Source: Parabacteroides massiliensis
GTDB lineage: Bacteria; Bacteroidota; Bacteroidia; Bacteroidales; Tannerellaceae
Assembly: GCF_900155425.1 (NCBI RefSeq)
Contig: NZ_LT700191.1
Span: 1,387,198-1,451,197 of the forward strand
Length of the DNA stretch: 64,000 nt
Direction: 5' to 3'
Below, in pieces: positions 18,229 to 26,453 of this stretch. Under the pieces are notes generated by a model. It was not told where the DNA came from, made no database searches, and saw only the letters and a program-made list of their open reading frames with translations. Made by a program: the position numbers and the translations under genes. Position 1 is the stretch's first letter, and the number at the start of each line of letters is the position of its first letter.

Positions 18229-18276
18229 CTAAGAAATAAAAAGGGAGGGCTTTTGGTTTTCTTCCTTTTTATTTAG
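18229..18276 (+). terminator. Hairpin terminator after the DUF4827-like gene
   Basis: AAATAAAAAGG (18234-18244) pairs perfectly with CCTTTTTATTT (18264-18274) across a 19-nt loop, about 25 bp after the stop. The flanking A-rich and T-rich arms let it act in either orientation. Confidence 0.6.
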
Positions 18277-18315
18277 TTATCATATTATGAGCAAATGATA
18301 AAATTCTAATCTTTT

Positions 18316-18432
18316 AATAGGGTTTTCCCCCCATTTTTCCAACTTATTATATGAGCAGAATGGAGAGAAATTGCTTCGGTTGACAATAAAGGACTCCCGT
18401 TAAAGGTTACTTTATCCCCCGTTTCCCATTAG
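18316..18432. repeat. Copy 1 of a dispersed intergenic repeat with a coding remnant
   Basis: 18316-18340 matches 21042-21066 at 23 of 25 positions (AATAGG, then T and C runs, then CATTTTTCC). It is followed by a short open stretch (18358-18432) reading EWREIASVDNKGL before a stop, resembling the LEEFALTDKKGF remnant after the other copy. It looks like a relic of a gene that recurs in this region. The remnant's stop overlaps the end of the AAA ATPase gene. Confidence 0.55.
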
Positions 18433-19604
18433 TAAATGAAGCCGAACATCCATAAAGGGATTTCGTTTTGGTAGGCATATTCCATGTCGTCTTTTACTAT
18501 ATATCCTTCAACTGCATTTTTTATCTGTGCCCGTTTTTTGTTTCGTCCGCCGACTTCGAAAGTGCGTCCGTCAATTTCAAAATCGCTGATAGGGGATGAG
18601 ATGATGAAATGCCCTACACGCATCCAAGTAAAAAAGACGGTTTCACGAATATTGCCTATATCCGGAGTTGTGTCGGACAACATGTAGGCGATGTCTGTAT
18701 TGTTGAGATAGATTTTGTCTATCTTTTCCAATACTTTTATGCCATTCGCTTTTTCTCGAAGCAGGTTGATGAGTCCGGCTTTTTCCAAGTAGAGCAGATA
18801 GGTGGGCAATGTGTTCCGGCTGATTTCTAGGTTTCGTTCCAATTTGGTGTAATTAGGCTTGAATGGTACGCTTTGGGCAAGGACATAAAGCAATTTTTTC
18901 AGTTTAAAAGCTGATGCTACATTCATTTCGGCAAATTGCGGAATGTCGGTTTCTATCATGAGTTTCACAACATTACTTAACCGCAAGCGATACTCCGTTT
19001 CTGTGAAAAAAGGATAATAGCCCGCTTGCAGATAGTTTTTGAAAAGTTTAAGAGGCCGTTCCTTTTCGTATGGAAATTGTACTTTTCCGGCTACTATCTC
19101 GGATAAAGGATAGGCTGGCAATTGCCATCCTTGGGTAAGATTGATGTATTCTCTAAAAGAGAGACCGGGCAGGTGATACTCCACTTTCCTTCGACTCAAG
19201 TCTGCACCTCCTTTTTCTAAATCCAGAATGGATGATCCTGTGTAAACGACATGGAGGCCGGGTATCTGGTCGTAAATGTTTTTTATCTCGGTTGACCATC
19301 CTTTGTATTTATGTATTTCATCAATAAAAAGTTTTTTCCCGCCTTGTGTGTAAAACTGGTAGGCTAAATCGAAAAGACGATGATTGGTGAAATAGAAGTC
19401 ATCGGCAGTGATATAGAGTACATCTTCAGCCTTTTCGTACTTTTTGATGTGTTGGAGCAATAACGTCGTTTTGCCTACTCCTCTGGAGCCGACAATAGCT
19501 ATTAGTCTACTGTCCCAGGCGATTTTATCGTGCAGGAAGCGGATGAAATCAGTAGATACCAATTCTAATTGAAGACGAAAGTTTCTGTATAAATTCTGCA
19601 TCAT
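18429..19604 (-). CDS. AAA ATPase with DUF4143 domain
   Basis: A 391-residue protein of the AAA_14/DUF4143 family. Walker A is GSRGVGKTTLL (about 39-49) and Walker B is KKLFIDEIHKY, followed by the sensor YTGSSIL. The DUF4143 winged-helix region (RNLEISRNTLPTYLLYLEKAGLINLL) and a C-terminal PD-(D/E)XK-like strand pair (DFEIDGRTFEVGGRNKKRAQI) complete the usual order. These stand-alone ATPases occur in many copies in Bacteroidetes, and their role is poorly understood; a defence or selfish role has been suggested but is not shown here. Monocistronic, transcribed against its neighbours. A -7 box lies at 19633-19640. Confidence 0.85.
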   Translation of the reverse strand: MMQNLYRNFRLQLELVSTDFIRFLHDKIAWDSRLIAIVGSRGVGKTTLLLQHIKKYEKAEDVLYITADDFYFTNHRLFDLAYQFYTQGGKKLFIDEIHKYKGWSTEIKNIYDQIPGLHVVYTGSSILDLEKGGADLSRRKVEYHLPGLSFREYINLTQGWQLPAYPLSEIVAGKVQFPYEKERPLKLFKNYLQAGYYPFFTETEYRLRLSNVVKLMIETDIPQFAEMNVASAFKLKKLLYVLAQSVPFKPNYTKLERNLEISRNTLPTYLLYLEKAGLINLLREKANGIKVLEKIDKIYLNNTDIAYMLSDTTPDIGNIRETVFFTWMRVGHFIISSPISDFEIDGRTFEVGGRNKKRAQIKNAVEGYIVKDDMEYAYQNEIPLWMFGFIY

Positions 19605-19911
19605 TGCTATCTTTTAAGCTTTTTCTTTGCTACAAAGATACGGAATTGCATGTTCCATTGTGCATTTTTGTCAATAATTGCATGATGCAACGTGCGATTT
19701 TTTTTGAAAATGGTCAGGTTTATTCCTTGCAACAAGGGATGGAAGGACAGACTTTAGAAAGTTGGCTTTTCATTTCAATGCATCGTTTACAGCTATCAAC
19801 TTGGCCAAAGTGTTTTTTTTGTGTGTTAGTAGTAGAATTTTTATTCGTGGATAGGGGGTTTCTCATTTTTTCTGTCATATAGTAAAGTCAAACCAATAAA
19901 AGAGAGTTGAT
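19605..19911. other. Intergenic region with AAA promoter, TGCA-rich palindrome and repeat copy
   Basis: CAAAGATA at 19633-19640 is TATCTTTG on the minus strand, a -7 box placing transcription start about 20 nt before the AAA ATPase gene. Upstream of it TGCAT/ATGCA words cluster, including the palindrome TTGCATGATGCAA at 19678-19690, a possible operator. A plus-strand open frame across this area (19604-19882) has no plausible protein features. The right end carries the 26-bp repeat shared with 21079-21104. Confidence 0.55.
19884..19909 (+). repeat. 26-bp direct repeat, copy upstream of the first beta-barrel gene
   Basis: Begins AAAGTCAAACCAATAAAAG and ends AGAGTTG, identical over 26 bp to 21079-21104. 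GTCATAT lies 3-4 bp upstream in both copies, and a looser match to the T/C-rich block extends further left. Here the repeat forms the immediate leader of the gene starting at 19912; the second copy is followed by no intact gene. Confidence 0.85.
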
Positions 19912-20520
19912 ATGAAAAAGAGTGTGATGTTTTTATTATTGAGTTTAGTGTGTTTCTCAGTTTCCGCGCAAATAGGGAAAGTGAGAAGTGGAATAATCGG
20001 TGGCGTCTCGATGGATTGGTATAAGGATAAGGCAATGTCTAAAGACAAAGCCGGATTTAATATACCGGATATGAAACCATCTTTTCATGTGGGATATCAG
20101 TTTCAAATCGAATTGAAACACCGTTTATCAGTGGACGCAGCCTTATTATACGGGCAGAAACGAGGTGAAATAGCCTCGATTGGCAATAAAGTGGCTCCTG
20201 TTAAAGGTTACCAAAGTAAGTTTGCAAGGAATTACATGGCATTGAACGGAGTTCTGAATTATAATCCGGTAGGAGGATTGAAGGTCGGCGCAGGTGTTGA
20301 GCCTACTCTTCATTTTAAGGATGATATTATGATTGGGAACACAATCAAATCTGCCTTTGATGTGCCGGTTGTTGTCAAAGCAGCCTATGCTTTCAAATAT
20401 TTCGATTTGGCTTTGACATACAAGCATGGTACTTGCAATGTGATGAAAGGGGTTCCTTATATGAAATACGGTCGGACTCGCGACATGCAAGTTTCCATCT
20501 TTGTCCCGATATTCAAATGA
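19912..20520 (+). CDS. PorT-like outer-membrane beta-barrel protein
   Basis: A 202-residue protein with signal peptide MKKSVMFLLLSLVCFSVSAQ and alternating amphipathic strands, ending in an aromatic-containing strand (MQVSIFVPIFK). The early motif SGIIGGVSMDWY and PSFHVGYQFQIEL, then RLSVDAALLYGQKRGE, resembles the 8-stranded OMP_b-brl_2 (PorT) family. Function unknown. It is followed 43 bp later by a second small barrel gene, so the two may be cotranscribed. The 26-bp repeat just upstream may carry its expression signals. Confidence 0.7.
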   Translation: MKKSVMFLLLSLVCFSVSAQIGKVRSGIIGGVSMDWYKDKAMSKDKAGFNIPDMKPSFHVGYQFQIELKHRLSVDAALLYGQKRGEIASIGNKVAPVKGYQSKFARNYMALNGVLNYNPVGGLKVGAGVEPTLHFKDDIMIGNTIKSAFDVPVVVKAAYAFKYFDLALTYKHGTCNVMKGVPYMKYGRTRDMQVSIFVPIFK

Positions 20521-20563
20521 TTTCTTCAATAAAAAGTAAGTTATATTCTAAAAAATAAGTTTT

Positions 20564-21016
20564 ATGGCAAAAATAATTATCTCACTATTGTTACTTATAT
20601 TCTCTTTTAGTGTGAAAGGGATTGAATTACAACCTTATTCCGGAATTATATATTCAAATAAGTGGGGTTTGCAGACCGGTGCTGATATCGGTTTCCCGCT
20701 GAAAAATAATTTTTATTTTCAAACAGGTCTGATGCTTTATTCCAATCCCGAATCAACGTGTTCTTATGATGATTGGAGGATTGGAGTCAATCTGCCTGTT
20801 TATATGCAATACCGTTTGCCTATAAACAATAAAGTGAAAATGAATATCAATGTCGGACCATATTTGGGAATCGCTTCTGTCGGGCAAGTCGGTGTTGCCA
20901 GCAAGATAGGGCTTGATATTTCACGAATTAGCTTTAGTCTCAGTTATTTTCAAAATTGTGTGACAGACAAATTTGCTGTATTAGGATTGTCCGTAGGATA
21001 TAAATTTGTCCTCTGA
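20564..21016 (+). CDS. Small outer-membrane beta-barrel protein
   Basis: A 150-residue secreted protein with a short signal (MAKIIISLLLLIFSFSVKG) and repeated glycine/aromatic strands (WGLQTGADIGFPL, NFYFQTGLMLYS, VKMNINVGPYLGIAS), closing with LGLSVGYKFVL. The final hydrophobic-aromatic pattern is typical of BAM-inserted barrels and the layout matches the PorT-like family. No enzymatic motif. It probably pairs with the barrel gene just upstream. AT-rich like the surrounding stretch. Confidence 0.7.
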   Translation: MAKIIISLLLLIFSFSVKGIELQPYSGIIYSNKWGLQTGADIGFPLKNNFYFQTGLMLYSNPESTCSYDDWRIGVNLPVYMQYRLPINNKVKMNINVGPYLGIASVGQVGVASKIGLDISRISFSLSYFQNCVTDKFAVLGLSVGYKFVL

Positions 21017-21041
21017 TATACTATAAAAAACATTGCCGCAG

Positions 21042-21140
21042 AATAGGTTTTTTCCCCCATTTTTCCAGTCATATCAACAAAGTCAAACCAATAAAAGAGA
21101 GTTGGAAGAATTTGCCTTGACGGATAAAAAAGGATTTTAG
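21042..21140. repeat. Dispersed intergenic repeat (T/C block plus 26-bp repeat) with a coding remnant
   Basis: 21042-21066 matches 18316-18340 at 23 of 25 positions and 21079-21104 matches 19884-19909 exactly. A following open stretch, 21102-21140, reads LEEFALTDKKGF and then stops; it resembles the EWREIASVDNKGL remnant at 18358. Together this suggests fragments left by duplication and decay of a small gene with its leader. Confidence 0.6.
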
Positions 21141-21223
21141 ATAAAGCTGGAAAAATCAGCCTTATATAATTGTGAGAGTATAAATAAATTCTTTTCTTTG
21201 TAGAAATAAGAAAGGAGTCAGTT

Positions 21224-22180
21224 ATGTCGAGTTATATTCGTTTTGACTGGGCGATGAAGCGCCTGTTGCGTGACAAAGGAAACTTTGCAGTATTGGAAGG
21301 TTTGATCACTACGCTATTGGGTGAAGAGATCACGATCAAGACGCTGTTGGAGAGCGAAAGCAATCAGGAAAGCGAGTATGATAAATATAACCGGGTGGAT
21401 ATATTGGGAGAAGATTCGAAAGGTCGTTTGATCTTGTTCGAGATACAGAACAACAATGAGTATGCCTATTTCCAGCGGATGTTGTTCGGTGTGTCCAAAC
21501 TGGTGACCGAATACCTCAACCGAGGTCAAGGGTACGAGTCTATCCGTAAGGTCTATAGCATCAATATCGTTTATTTCTCGTTAGGTAGCGGCACGGATAT
21601 AGTCTATCATGGCAAAACTGAATTTCGGGGTATCCATAATAATGAGCTTCTTCGACTGTCACCGTTTCAGCAACAGACCTTCAAGGTATCCGAAGTTAGC
21701 AACCTGTATCCTGAATATTATATATTGCGTGTGAACGATTTCAACCGCTGGTCGAAAATCCCGTTGGAACAGTGGATATATTTCCTGAATACGGGCGAGA
21801 TTCCGGAAGAAGCGAATGCTCCTGGTTTACCCGAAGCACGCGAACGTTTGAAGTTGGACCGTCTGAGTAAAGACGAGCTGAAAGCTTATTACCGGCATTT
21901 GGATAATGTCGTGATATTGCGTGATAATATTTTAACGGAACGTGCGGAGGGTCGAGTAGAAGGTCATGCTGAAGGCCGGGTGGAGGGTTTGGCCGAAGGC
22001 CGTGCTGAAGGTCGTGCTGAAGGTCGTGTTGAAGGTCGTGTTGAAGGCCGGGCTGAAGGAGAGCATGTCAGATCTGTGGAAATTGCCCGAAAGATGAAAA
22101 TTAAAGGTATGTCCGTTTCTGATATTTCCGATATGACCGGTTTGGATGTAGAGGAGATAGAGCAAATTGACCGGTTTTGA
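21224..22180 (+). CDS. Rpn-family PD-(D/E)XK nuclease / putative transposase with EGR-repeat tail
   Basis: A 318-residue protein of the Rpn (recombination-promoting nuclease; PDDEXK_2) family. The N-terminus FDWAMKRLLRDKGNFAVLEGLI and the nuclease core YNRVDILGEDSKGRLILFEIQNN, supplying the D and ExQ metal ligands, are typical. FNRWSKIPLEQWIYFLNTGEIPEEA is the conserved mid-region. Residues about 242-277 are nine tetrapeptide units of the form E-G-R-V/A encoded by a 12-bp tandem repeat, then a short helical tail (SVSDISDMTGLDVEEIEQI) like an HTH. Such tails are common in Bacteroidetes members and vary in length. Rpn proteins are linked to RecA-independent DNA exchange and, in recent work, defence-like roles. 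Monocistronic. Confidence 0.88.
   Translation: MSSYIRFDWAMKRLLRDKGNFAVLEGLITTLLGEEITIKTLLESESNQESEYDKYNRVDILGEDSKGRLILFEIQNNNEYAYFQRMLFGVSKLVTEYLNRGQGYESIRKVYSINIVYFSLGSGTDIVYHGKTEFRGIHNNELLRLSPFQQQTFKVSEVSNLYPEYYILRVNDFNRWSKIPLEQWIYFLNTGEIPEEANAPGLPEARERLKLDRLSKDELKAYYRHLDNVVILRDNILTERAEGRVEGHAEGRVEGLAEGRAEGRAEGRVEGRVEGRAEGEHVRSVEIARKMKIKGMSVSDISDMTGLDVEEIEQIDRF
21947..22054 (+). repeat. 12-bp tandem repeat (9 units) inside the Rpn gene
   Basis: Nine consecutive 12-bp units of the form GAAGGTCGTGCT with variants encode E-G-R/H/L-V/A. Units near 22007-22042 are almost identical, a substrate for slippage that would keep the reading frame and change tail length. Confidence 0.9.
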
Positions 22181-22247
22181 TTATTATTTTGTTATAGAAG
22201 TCTTTGTGTAAAAAACTGACGCCGGTTCAGAACCTGATAATTCTTAT

Positions 22248-22255
22248 TATCTTTG
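22248..22255 (+). promoter_or_regulatory. Promoter -7 box of ruvB
   Basis: TATCTTTG fits TAnnTTTG. Transcription would begin near 22262, so the longer start at 22253 lies within the promoter and 22277 is preferred for RuvB. Confidence 0.55.
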
Positions 22256-22276
22256 CCTGTCAAAGTAAATAAGAGT

Positions 22277-23302
22277 ATGGAAGATGAATTTGATATAAGG
22301 GATGCACGGGTTCCGGAGAGCGAGCGGGAGTATGAGAATGCGCTTCGTCCGCTTTCGTTTCGGGATTTCAGCGGACAGGCCAAAGTGGTTGAGAACCTGA
22401 AGATTTTCGTAATGGCAGCCCGGATGCGCAAGGAAGCGCTCGACCATGTATTGCTGCACGGGCCTCCCGGATTGGGAAAGACCACCTTATCCAATATTAT
22501 AGCGAATGAATTGGGAGTCGGCTTCAAGGTGACTTCTGGGCCGGTGCTGGATAAACCGGGCGATCTGGCGGGAGTGTTGACTTCGCTGGAGAAGAATGAT
22601 GTCCTTTTTATCGATGAGATCCACCGGTTGAGCCCGATTGTGGAAGAATATCTGTATTCGGCGATGGAAGATTACCGGATCGATATCATGATCGATAAAG
22701 GGCCGAGCGCTCGTTCCATCCAGATCGACTTAGCTCCCTTTACACTGGTGGGGGCGACGACTCGCAGCGGTTTGCTGACAAGTCCTCTTAGGGCACGTTT
22801 CGGGATTAATATGCACCTCGAATATTATGAGATGGAGACGCTGACGAAGATTGTACTTCGCAGTGCCGATATTCTGAATGTGAAATGCGAACTGAGCGCG
22901 GCACGTGAGATAGCCTCCCGTAGCCGTGGTACGCCCCGTATAGCGAATGCGTTGCTGCGTCGTGTGCGTGATTTCGCACAGGTGAAAGGGTCCGGGGAGA
23001 TCGATAAGGCGATTTCCTGTTATGCTTTGGAGGCACTGAACATTGACCGCTACGGCTTGGACCAGATCGACAATAAGTTACTGACGACTATCATCGACAA
23101 GTTTAATGGCGGACCGGTAGGACTGACAACTATCGCGACTGCTCTGGGAGAAGACCCTGGAACACTGGAAGAAGTTTACGAGCCTTTCCTTATCAAAGAA
23201 GGCTTTATCAAACGTACGCCCCGTGGTCGCGAGGTGACGGAGTTGGCTTATGCCCATTTGGGACGGCTTCGTCCCGACGGAATACAAAGCTCATTATTTT
23301 AA
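22277..23302 (+). CDS. ruvB: Holliday junction branch migration helicase RuvB
   Basis: A 341-residue AAA+ motor that drives branch migration with RuvA. Visible motifs: [12 protein letters not shown] (N-terminal RuvB segment), Walker [13 protein letters not shown], Walker [11 protein letters not shown], the RuvB beta-hairpin/RuvA-contact region [15 protein letters not shown], sensor 1 GATTRSG with [11 protein letters not shown], and sensor 2 [13 protein letters not shown]. The C-terminal winged helix ends with [19 protein letters not shown]. Start at 22277 (MEDEFDIRD) is chosen over an upstream Met at 22253 because a -7 box covers the latter. The flippase gene follows after 20 bp. Confidence 0.97.
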   Translation: MEDEFDIRDARVPESEREYENALRPLSFRDFSGQAKVVENLKIFVMAARMRKEALDHVLLHGPPGLGKTTLSNIIANELGVGFKVTSGPVLDKPGDLAGVLTSLEKNDVLFIDEIHRLSPIVEEYLYSAMEDYRIDIMIDKGPSARSIQIDLAPFTLVGATTRSGLLTSPLRARFGINMHLEYYEMETLTKIVLRSADILNVKCELSAAREIASRSRGTPRIANALLRRVRDFAQVKGSGEIDKAISCYALEALNIDRYGLDQIDNKLLTTIIDKFNGGPVGLTTIATALGEDPGTLEEVYEPFLIKEGFIKRTPRGREVTELAYAHLGRLRPDGIQSSLF

Positions 23303-23322
23303 TTGTCAATTGTTTTTAAGTT

Positions 23323-24831
23323 ATGGCAGGAGGAATGAAGCGGCTCGCAGGAGAGACCGCAATTTATGGCGTCAGCAGCATTGTCGGGAAGTTCCTGAAC
23401 TGGATGTTGGTGCCGATGTATACGCGTGTGCTGGCTACCGAGAGCGATTTCGGGATTGTGACGAATCTGTATGCCTGGACAGCTTTGTTGATGGTGATCT
23501 TGACGTATGGGATGGAGACCGGCTTTTTCCGGTTTATGAACAAGAAAGAGATCAAGCTCCCGATGAGGGTATACGCGACGACATTGTTCAGTCTGGCGTT
23601 CACATCCGTCCTGTTTATGGTGTTTGTGTTCAGTGCGCTGACTCCGATCAGCAACTTCTTAGGATATGGTACGCACCCTGAATATATCGGGATGATGGCG
23701 GGGATCGTGGCGGTGGATGCTTTCTGTTGCATTCCGTTTGCTTTCCTCCGGTATCAGGGGAAGGCGGTTCGTTTTGCAGTGATCAAGCTGTTGAACATAT
23801 TCCTGAATATTATATTGGTGATATTCTTCCTGATAGTTTGCCCGTGGCTGTATGAACATGTTCCGGGATTGATCAGTTGGTTTTATGTGCCCGGCTATCA
23901 GGTGGAATATATTTTTGTCAGCAATGTGGCTACTTCGGTGGTGACATTCTTGCTTTTAGTGCCGGATATGATACCCGGATTGCGCGAGAAAGCCAGTTTC
24001 GTGTTGTTGAAACAGATGTTGAAATACTCGTTCCCGATCCTGATTTTAGGGATTGCCGGTATCTTCAACCAGACGGCGGATAAGATTCTGTTTCCTTTCC
24101 TGTTTGCAGACAAAGACTATGCGAATACCCAGTTAGGAATTTATGGCGCCTGTTTCAAGGTGGCTGTTGTGATGGTGATGTTTATCCAGGCGTTCCGGTA
24201 TGCCTACGAGCCGTTTATTTTTGCCAAGAATAAGAGCGACAATAATACGCGGGCTTATTCGGAGGCGATGAAGTTTTTTATTATCTTTTCCCTGATGATC
24301 TTTTTAGGGGTGATGTTTTACCTGGATATATTGAAGTATATCGTACCGGTGGAATATTATCCCGGATTGCGTGTCGTGCCGATCGTGATGTTGGGTGAAC
24401 TGTTCTTCGGGATCTATTTCAACCTGTCGTTCTGGTATAAGCTGATCGACCAGACGCAGTGGGGAGCTTACTTTTCGACGATCGGTTGTGTGGTGACGGT
24501 GCTGATGATCGTGCTGCTGGCACCGGTTTACGGGTATATGGCTTGTGCGTGGGCTTCTTTTGCCAGTAACTTGCTGATGATGATCCTTTCTTATGTGATC
24601 GGGCAGAAGAAGTTTCCGATTCAATATGATATAAAATCAGCCGTTATTTACGGCATATTAGTGGCTTTATTCTATGTCGCCGGGATGTTGCCCCGGATCG
24701 ATTCGGAGATACTCCGCTTGGGCTATCGCACGGTTCTGCTTCTGATTTTCCTGGCAATCATCATCAAACGCGATCTTCCGTTAAGCGAATTGCCTTATAT
24801 CGGGAAAAGGTTTACATCTAAGAATATTTGA
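23323..24831 (+). CDS. Polysaccharide flippase (MATE/MVF-like, oligosaccharide exporter)
   Basis: A 502-residue integral membrane protein with about 14 hydrophobic helices and no cleavable signal. The N-terminus MAGGMKRLAGETAIYGVSSIVGKFLNWMLVPMYTRVL is the classic polysaccharide-synthesis (Wzx/RfbX-like) first helix. LLMVILTYGMETGFFRFMNK and LLKQMLKYSFPILILGIAGIF match conserved helices 3 and 7. It likely moves lipid-linked glycans across the inner membrane. Directly downstream of ruvB (20 bp), a gene order seen in other Bacteroidales. The substrate cannot be inferred, because no glycosyltransferases flank it. Confidence 0.88.
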   Translation: MAGGMKRLAGETAIYGVSSIVGKFLNWMLVPMYTRVLATESDFGIVTNLYAWTALLMVILTYGMETGFFRFMNKKEIKLPMRVYATTLFSLAFTSVLFMVFVFSALTPISNFLGYGTHPEYIGMMAGIVAVDAFCCIPFAFLRYQGKAVRFAVIKLLNIFLNIILVIFFLIVCPWLYEHVPGLISWFYVPGYQVEYIFVSNVATSVVTFLLLVPDMIPGLREKASFVLLKQMLKYSFPILILGIAGIFNQTADKILFPFLFADKDYANTQLGIYGACFKVAVVMVMFIQAFRYAYEPFIFAKNKSDNNTRAYSEAMKFFIIFSLMIFLGVMFYLDILKYIVPVEYYPGLRVVPIVMLGELFFGIYFNLSFWYKLIDQTQWGAYFSTIGCVVTVLMIVLLAPVYGYMACAWASFASNLLMMILSYVIGQKKFPIQYDIKSAVIYGILVALFYVAGMLPRIDSEILRLGYRTVLLLIFLAIIIKRDLPLSELPYIGKRFTSKNI

Positions 24832-24988
24832 CCCCGTCGGCTATTTGTAGGTATTAATTGAGAATGTTTGTTGTTGTTTATGCTCCTGTGTGTTTTGCAA
24901 AGTTAATTGAAAATCAATAATTATCGTGAGATTTGATCCGCTTATTTTATGTTCACAGCTCTTATTTTTTATTTAGAGATACTATTTC

Positions 24989-24996
24989 TATCTTTG
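24989..24996 (+). promoter_or_regulatory. Promoter -7 box of the DUF389 gene
   Basis: TATCTTTG, a consensus -7 box, about 100 bp before the preferred start. Before the IS insertion it would have driven both the DUF389 and the S46 peptidase gene. The spacing to a TTTT run upstream (24965-24968) is 20 bp, a weak -33 match. Confidence 0.5.
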
Positions 24997-25094
24997 TGCG
25001 ATTTAGGCGATATGATAAAACGGTTGTCAGAGAGTGTCGTCCATTATAGGGGACTTTAATGGGATGTTCGCATACAAACATTGATTTTTATAGG

Positions 25095-26453
25095 ATGGAA
25101 AAAGGATTACTGCACAAGCAAATTAGGGACTTTTTTGTCCGTAATTTCGGTGTCCGCCAGGAAAAAGAGGATGAACTCGAAACAATCGAGTCTATCAAGA
25201 AAGGCGTAGAGTTTAAGGGTACGAACCTCTGGGTTCTGATCTTTGCGACTTTCGTTGCTTCGTTGGGTTTGAATACGAACTCGACGGCGGTGATTATCGG
25301 TGCGATGTTGATCTCTCCTCTGATGGGGCCTATTATGGGGTTCGGCCTTGGGTTGGGAATTTCCGATTTTGACCTGATCAAGCGTTCTTTCCGCAATTTC
25401 GCTACGGCGACGGTGTTCAGTGTCATCACTTCGACGCTCTTTTTTCTGATCTCTCCGATCAGTGAGGCGCAGAGCGAGTTGTTGGCCCGTACGCAGCCTA
25501 CCGTCTACGATGTGCTGATCGCTTTCTTTGGCGGTCTGGCAGGGATCGTGGCCAGTTCGACCAAGAGCAAAGGAAATGTGATTCCCGGCGTAGCGATCGC
25601 TACGGCTTTGATGCCACCGCTTTGTACGGCCGGATTCGGATTGGCGAGTGGTAATCTGTATTATTTCTTCGGTGCTTTCTATCTTTATTTTATCAATACG
25701 GTGTTTATCAGCCTGGCTACCTATATGGTGGTCCGCTTGCTGAAATATCCGAAGAAAGTTTTTTTGGACAAGCAACGCGAGAAGATAGTGACACGATATG
25801 TCGGGGTGATTGTCTTCTTTACCATCGTTCCGAGTCTTTTTTTGAGCTACAACCTGATCCGGACCAGTTATTTCAACGACCGGGTGCGGACGTTCATCGC
25901 GGATGAACTGAGTTTTCCGAACACGCAGATATTGAACAAGACGGTGACCGACACCAGCGACAAGAGAGAGGTGAAAGTTGTCCTGATCGGTGAGATTGTG
26001 CCGGAGACGATGATTGCGAATGCTCGTGCCAAGATGCCGAAATACGGCCTGAAAAACGTAGACCTTGTCGTACAGCAGGGATTCGGACAGGAAACCACAG
26101 ACATCAACGAGTTGAAAAGCCTGCTGATGCAGGACTTGTATAAAAATAGCGAAGAAGTTCTCCGGGCGCAGTCCGTACAGATCGATTCGCTGAAACGCGA
26201 CTTGAACAAATATCACAGCTACAATCATCTTACGTCCGAGCTGATGCCGGAAATGAAAGTTCTTTTCCCTTATGTCAAAGAAGTCTCTTGTGCGCATACC
26301 TATCTGATGGATATGGATAGCATTAAACCCGATACAGTCCTGTTGGTTTATCTGAAAAGTAAAGAAAAAGTAGATGGGGCAGAACAGGAAAAGATCAAGA
26401 AATGGCTTGCCGCACGTGTAGAACAAAAGAAAATCAAATTAATTATTGAATAA
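25095..26453 (+). CDS. DUF389 (TIGR00341-like) membrane protein
   Basis: 452 residues from the Met at 25095 (MEKGLLHKQ); an upstream ATG at 25059 would add 12 residues of no recognised value. The N-terminal KGVEFKGTNLWVLIFATFVASLGLNTNSTAVIIGAMLISPLMGPIMG-type core (several short overlapping motifs: LNTNSTAVIIGAMLISPL, GPIMGFGLGLG) is diagnostic of DUF389. About six membrane helices span residues 35-240, and a C-terminal soluble region of about 200 residues includes a short coiled coil (EEVLRAQSVQIDSLKRDLNKY). Function unknown. Its stop codon TAA straddles the IS junction: the first two bases are in the target duplication and the last is the first base of the element; the original sequence would have had the same stop. 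Confidence 0.85.
   Translation: MEKGLLHKQIRDFFVRNFGVRQEKEDELETIESIKKGVEFKGTNLWVLIFATFVASLGLNTNSTAVIIGAMLISPLMGPIMGFGLGLGISDFDLIKRSFRNFATATVFSVITSTLFFLISPISEAQSELLARTQPTVYDVLIAFFGGLAGIVASSTKSKGNVIPGVAIATALMPPLCTAGFGLASGNLYYFFGAFYLYFINTVFISLATYMVVRLLKYPKKVFLDKQREKIVTRYVGVIVFFTIVPSLFLSYNLIRTSYFNDRVRTFIADELSFPNTQILNKTVTDTSDKREVKVVLIGEIVPETMIANARAKMPKYGLKNVDLVVQQGFGQETTDINELKSLLMQDLYKNSEEVLRAQSVQIDSLKRDLNKYHSYNHLTSELMPEMKVLFPYVKEVSCAHTYLMDMDSIKPDTVLLVYLKSKEKVDGAEQEKIKKWLAARVEQKKIKLIIE

Noticed and set aside
19604-19882. 92-codon plus-strand frame before the first barrel gene
   Set aside because: Covers the AAA ATPase promoter and repeats; no protein features.
25107-26426. 439-codon minus-strand frame opposite the DUF389 gene
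   Set aside because: Antisense shadow of a well-supported membrane protein; translation rich in His, Arg and Gln with no domain.
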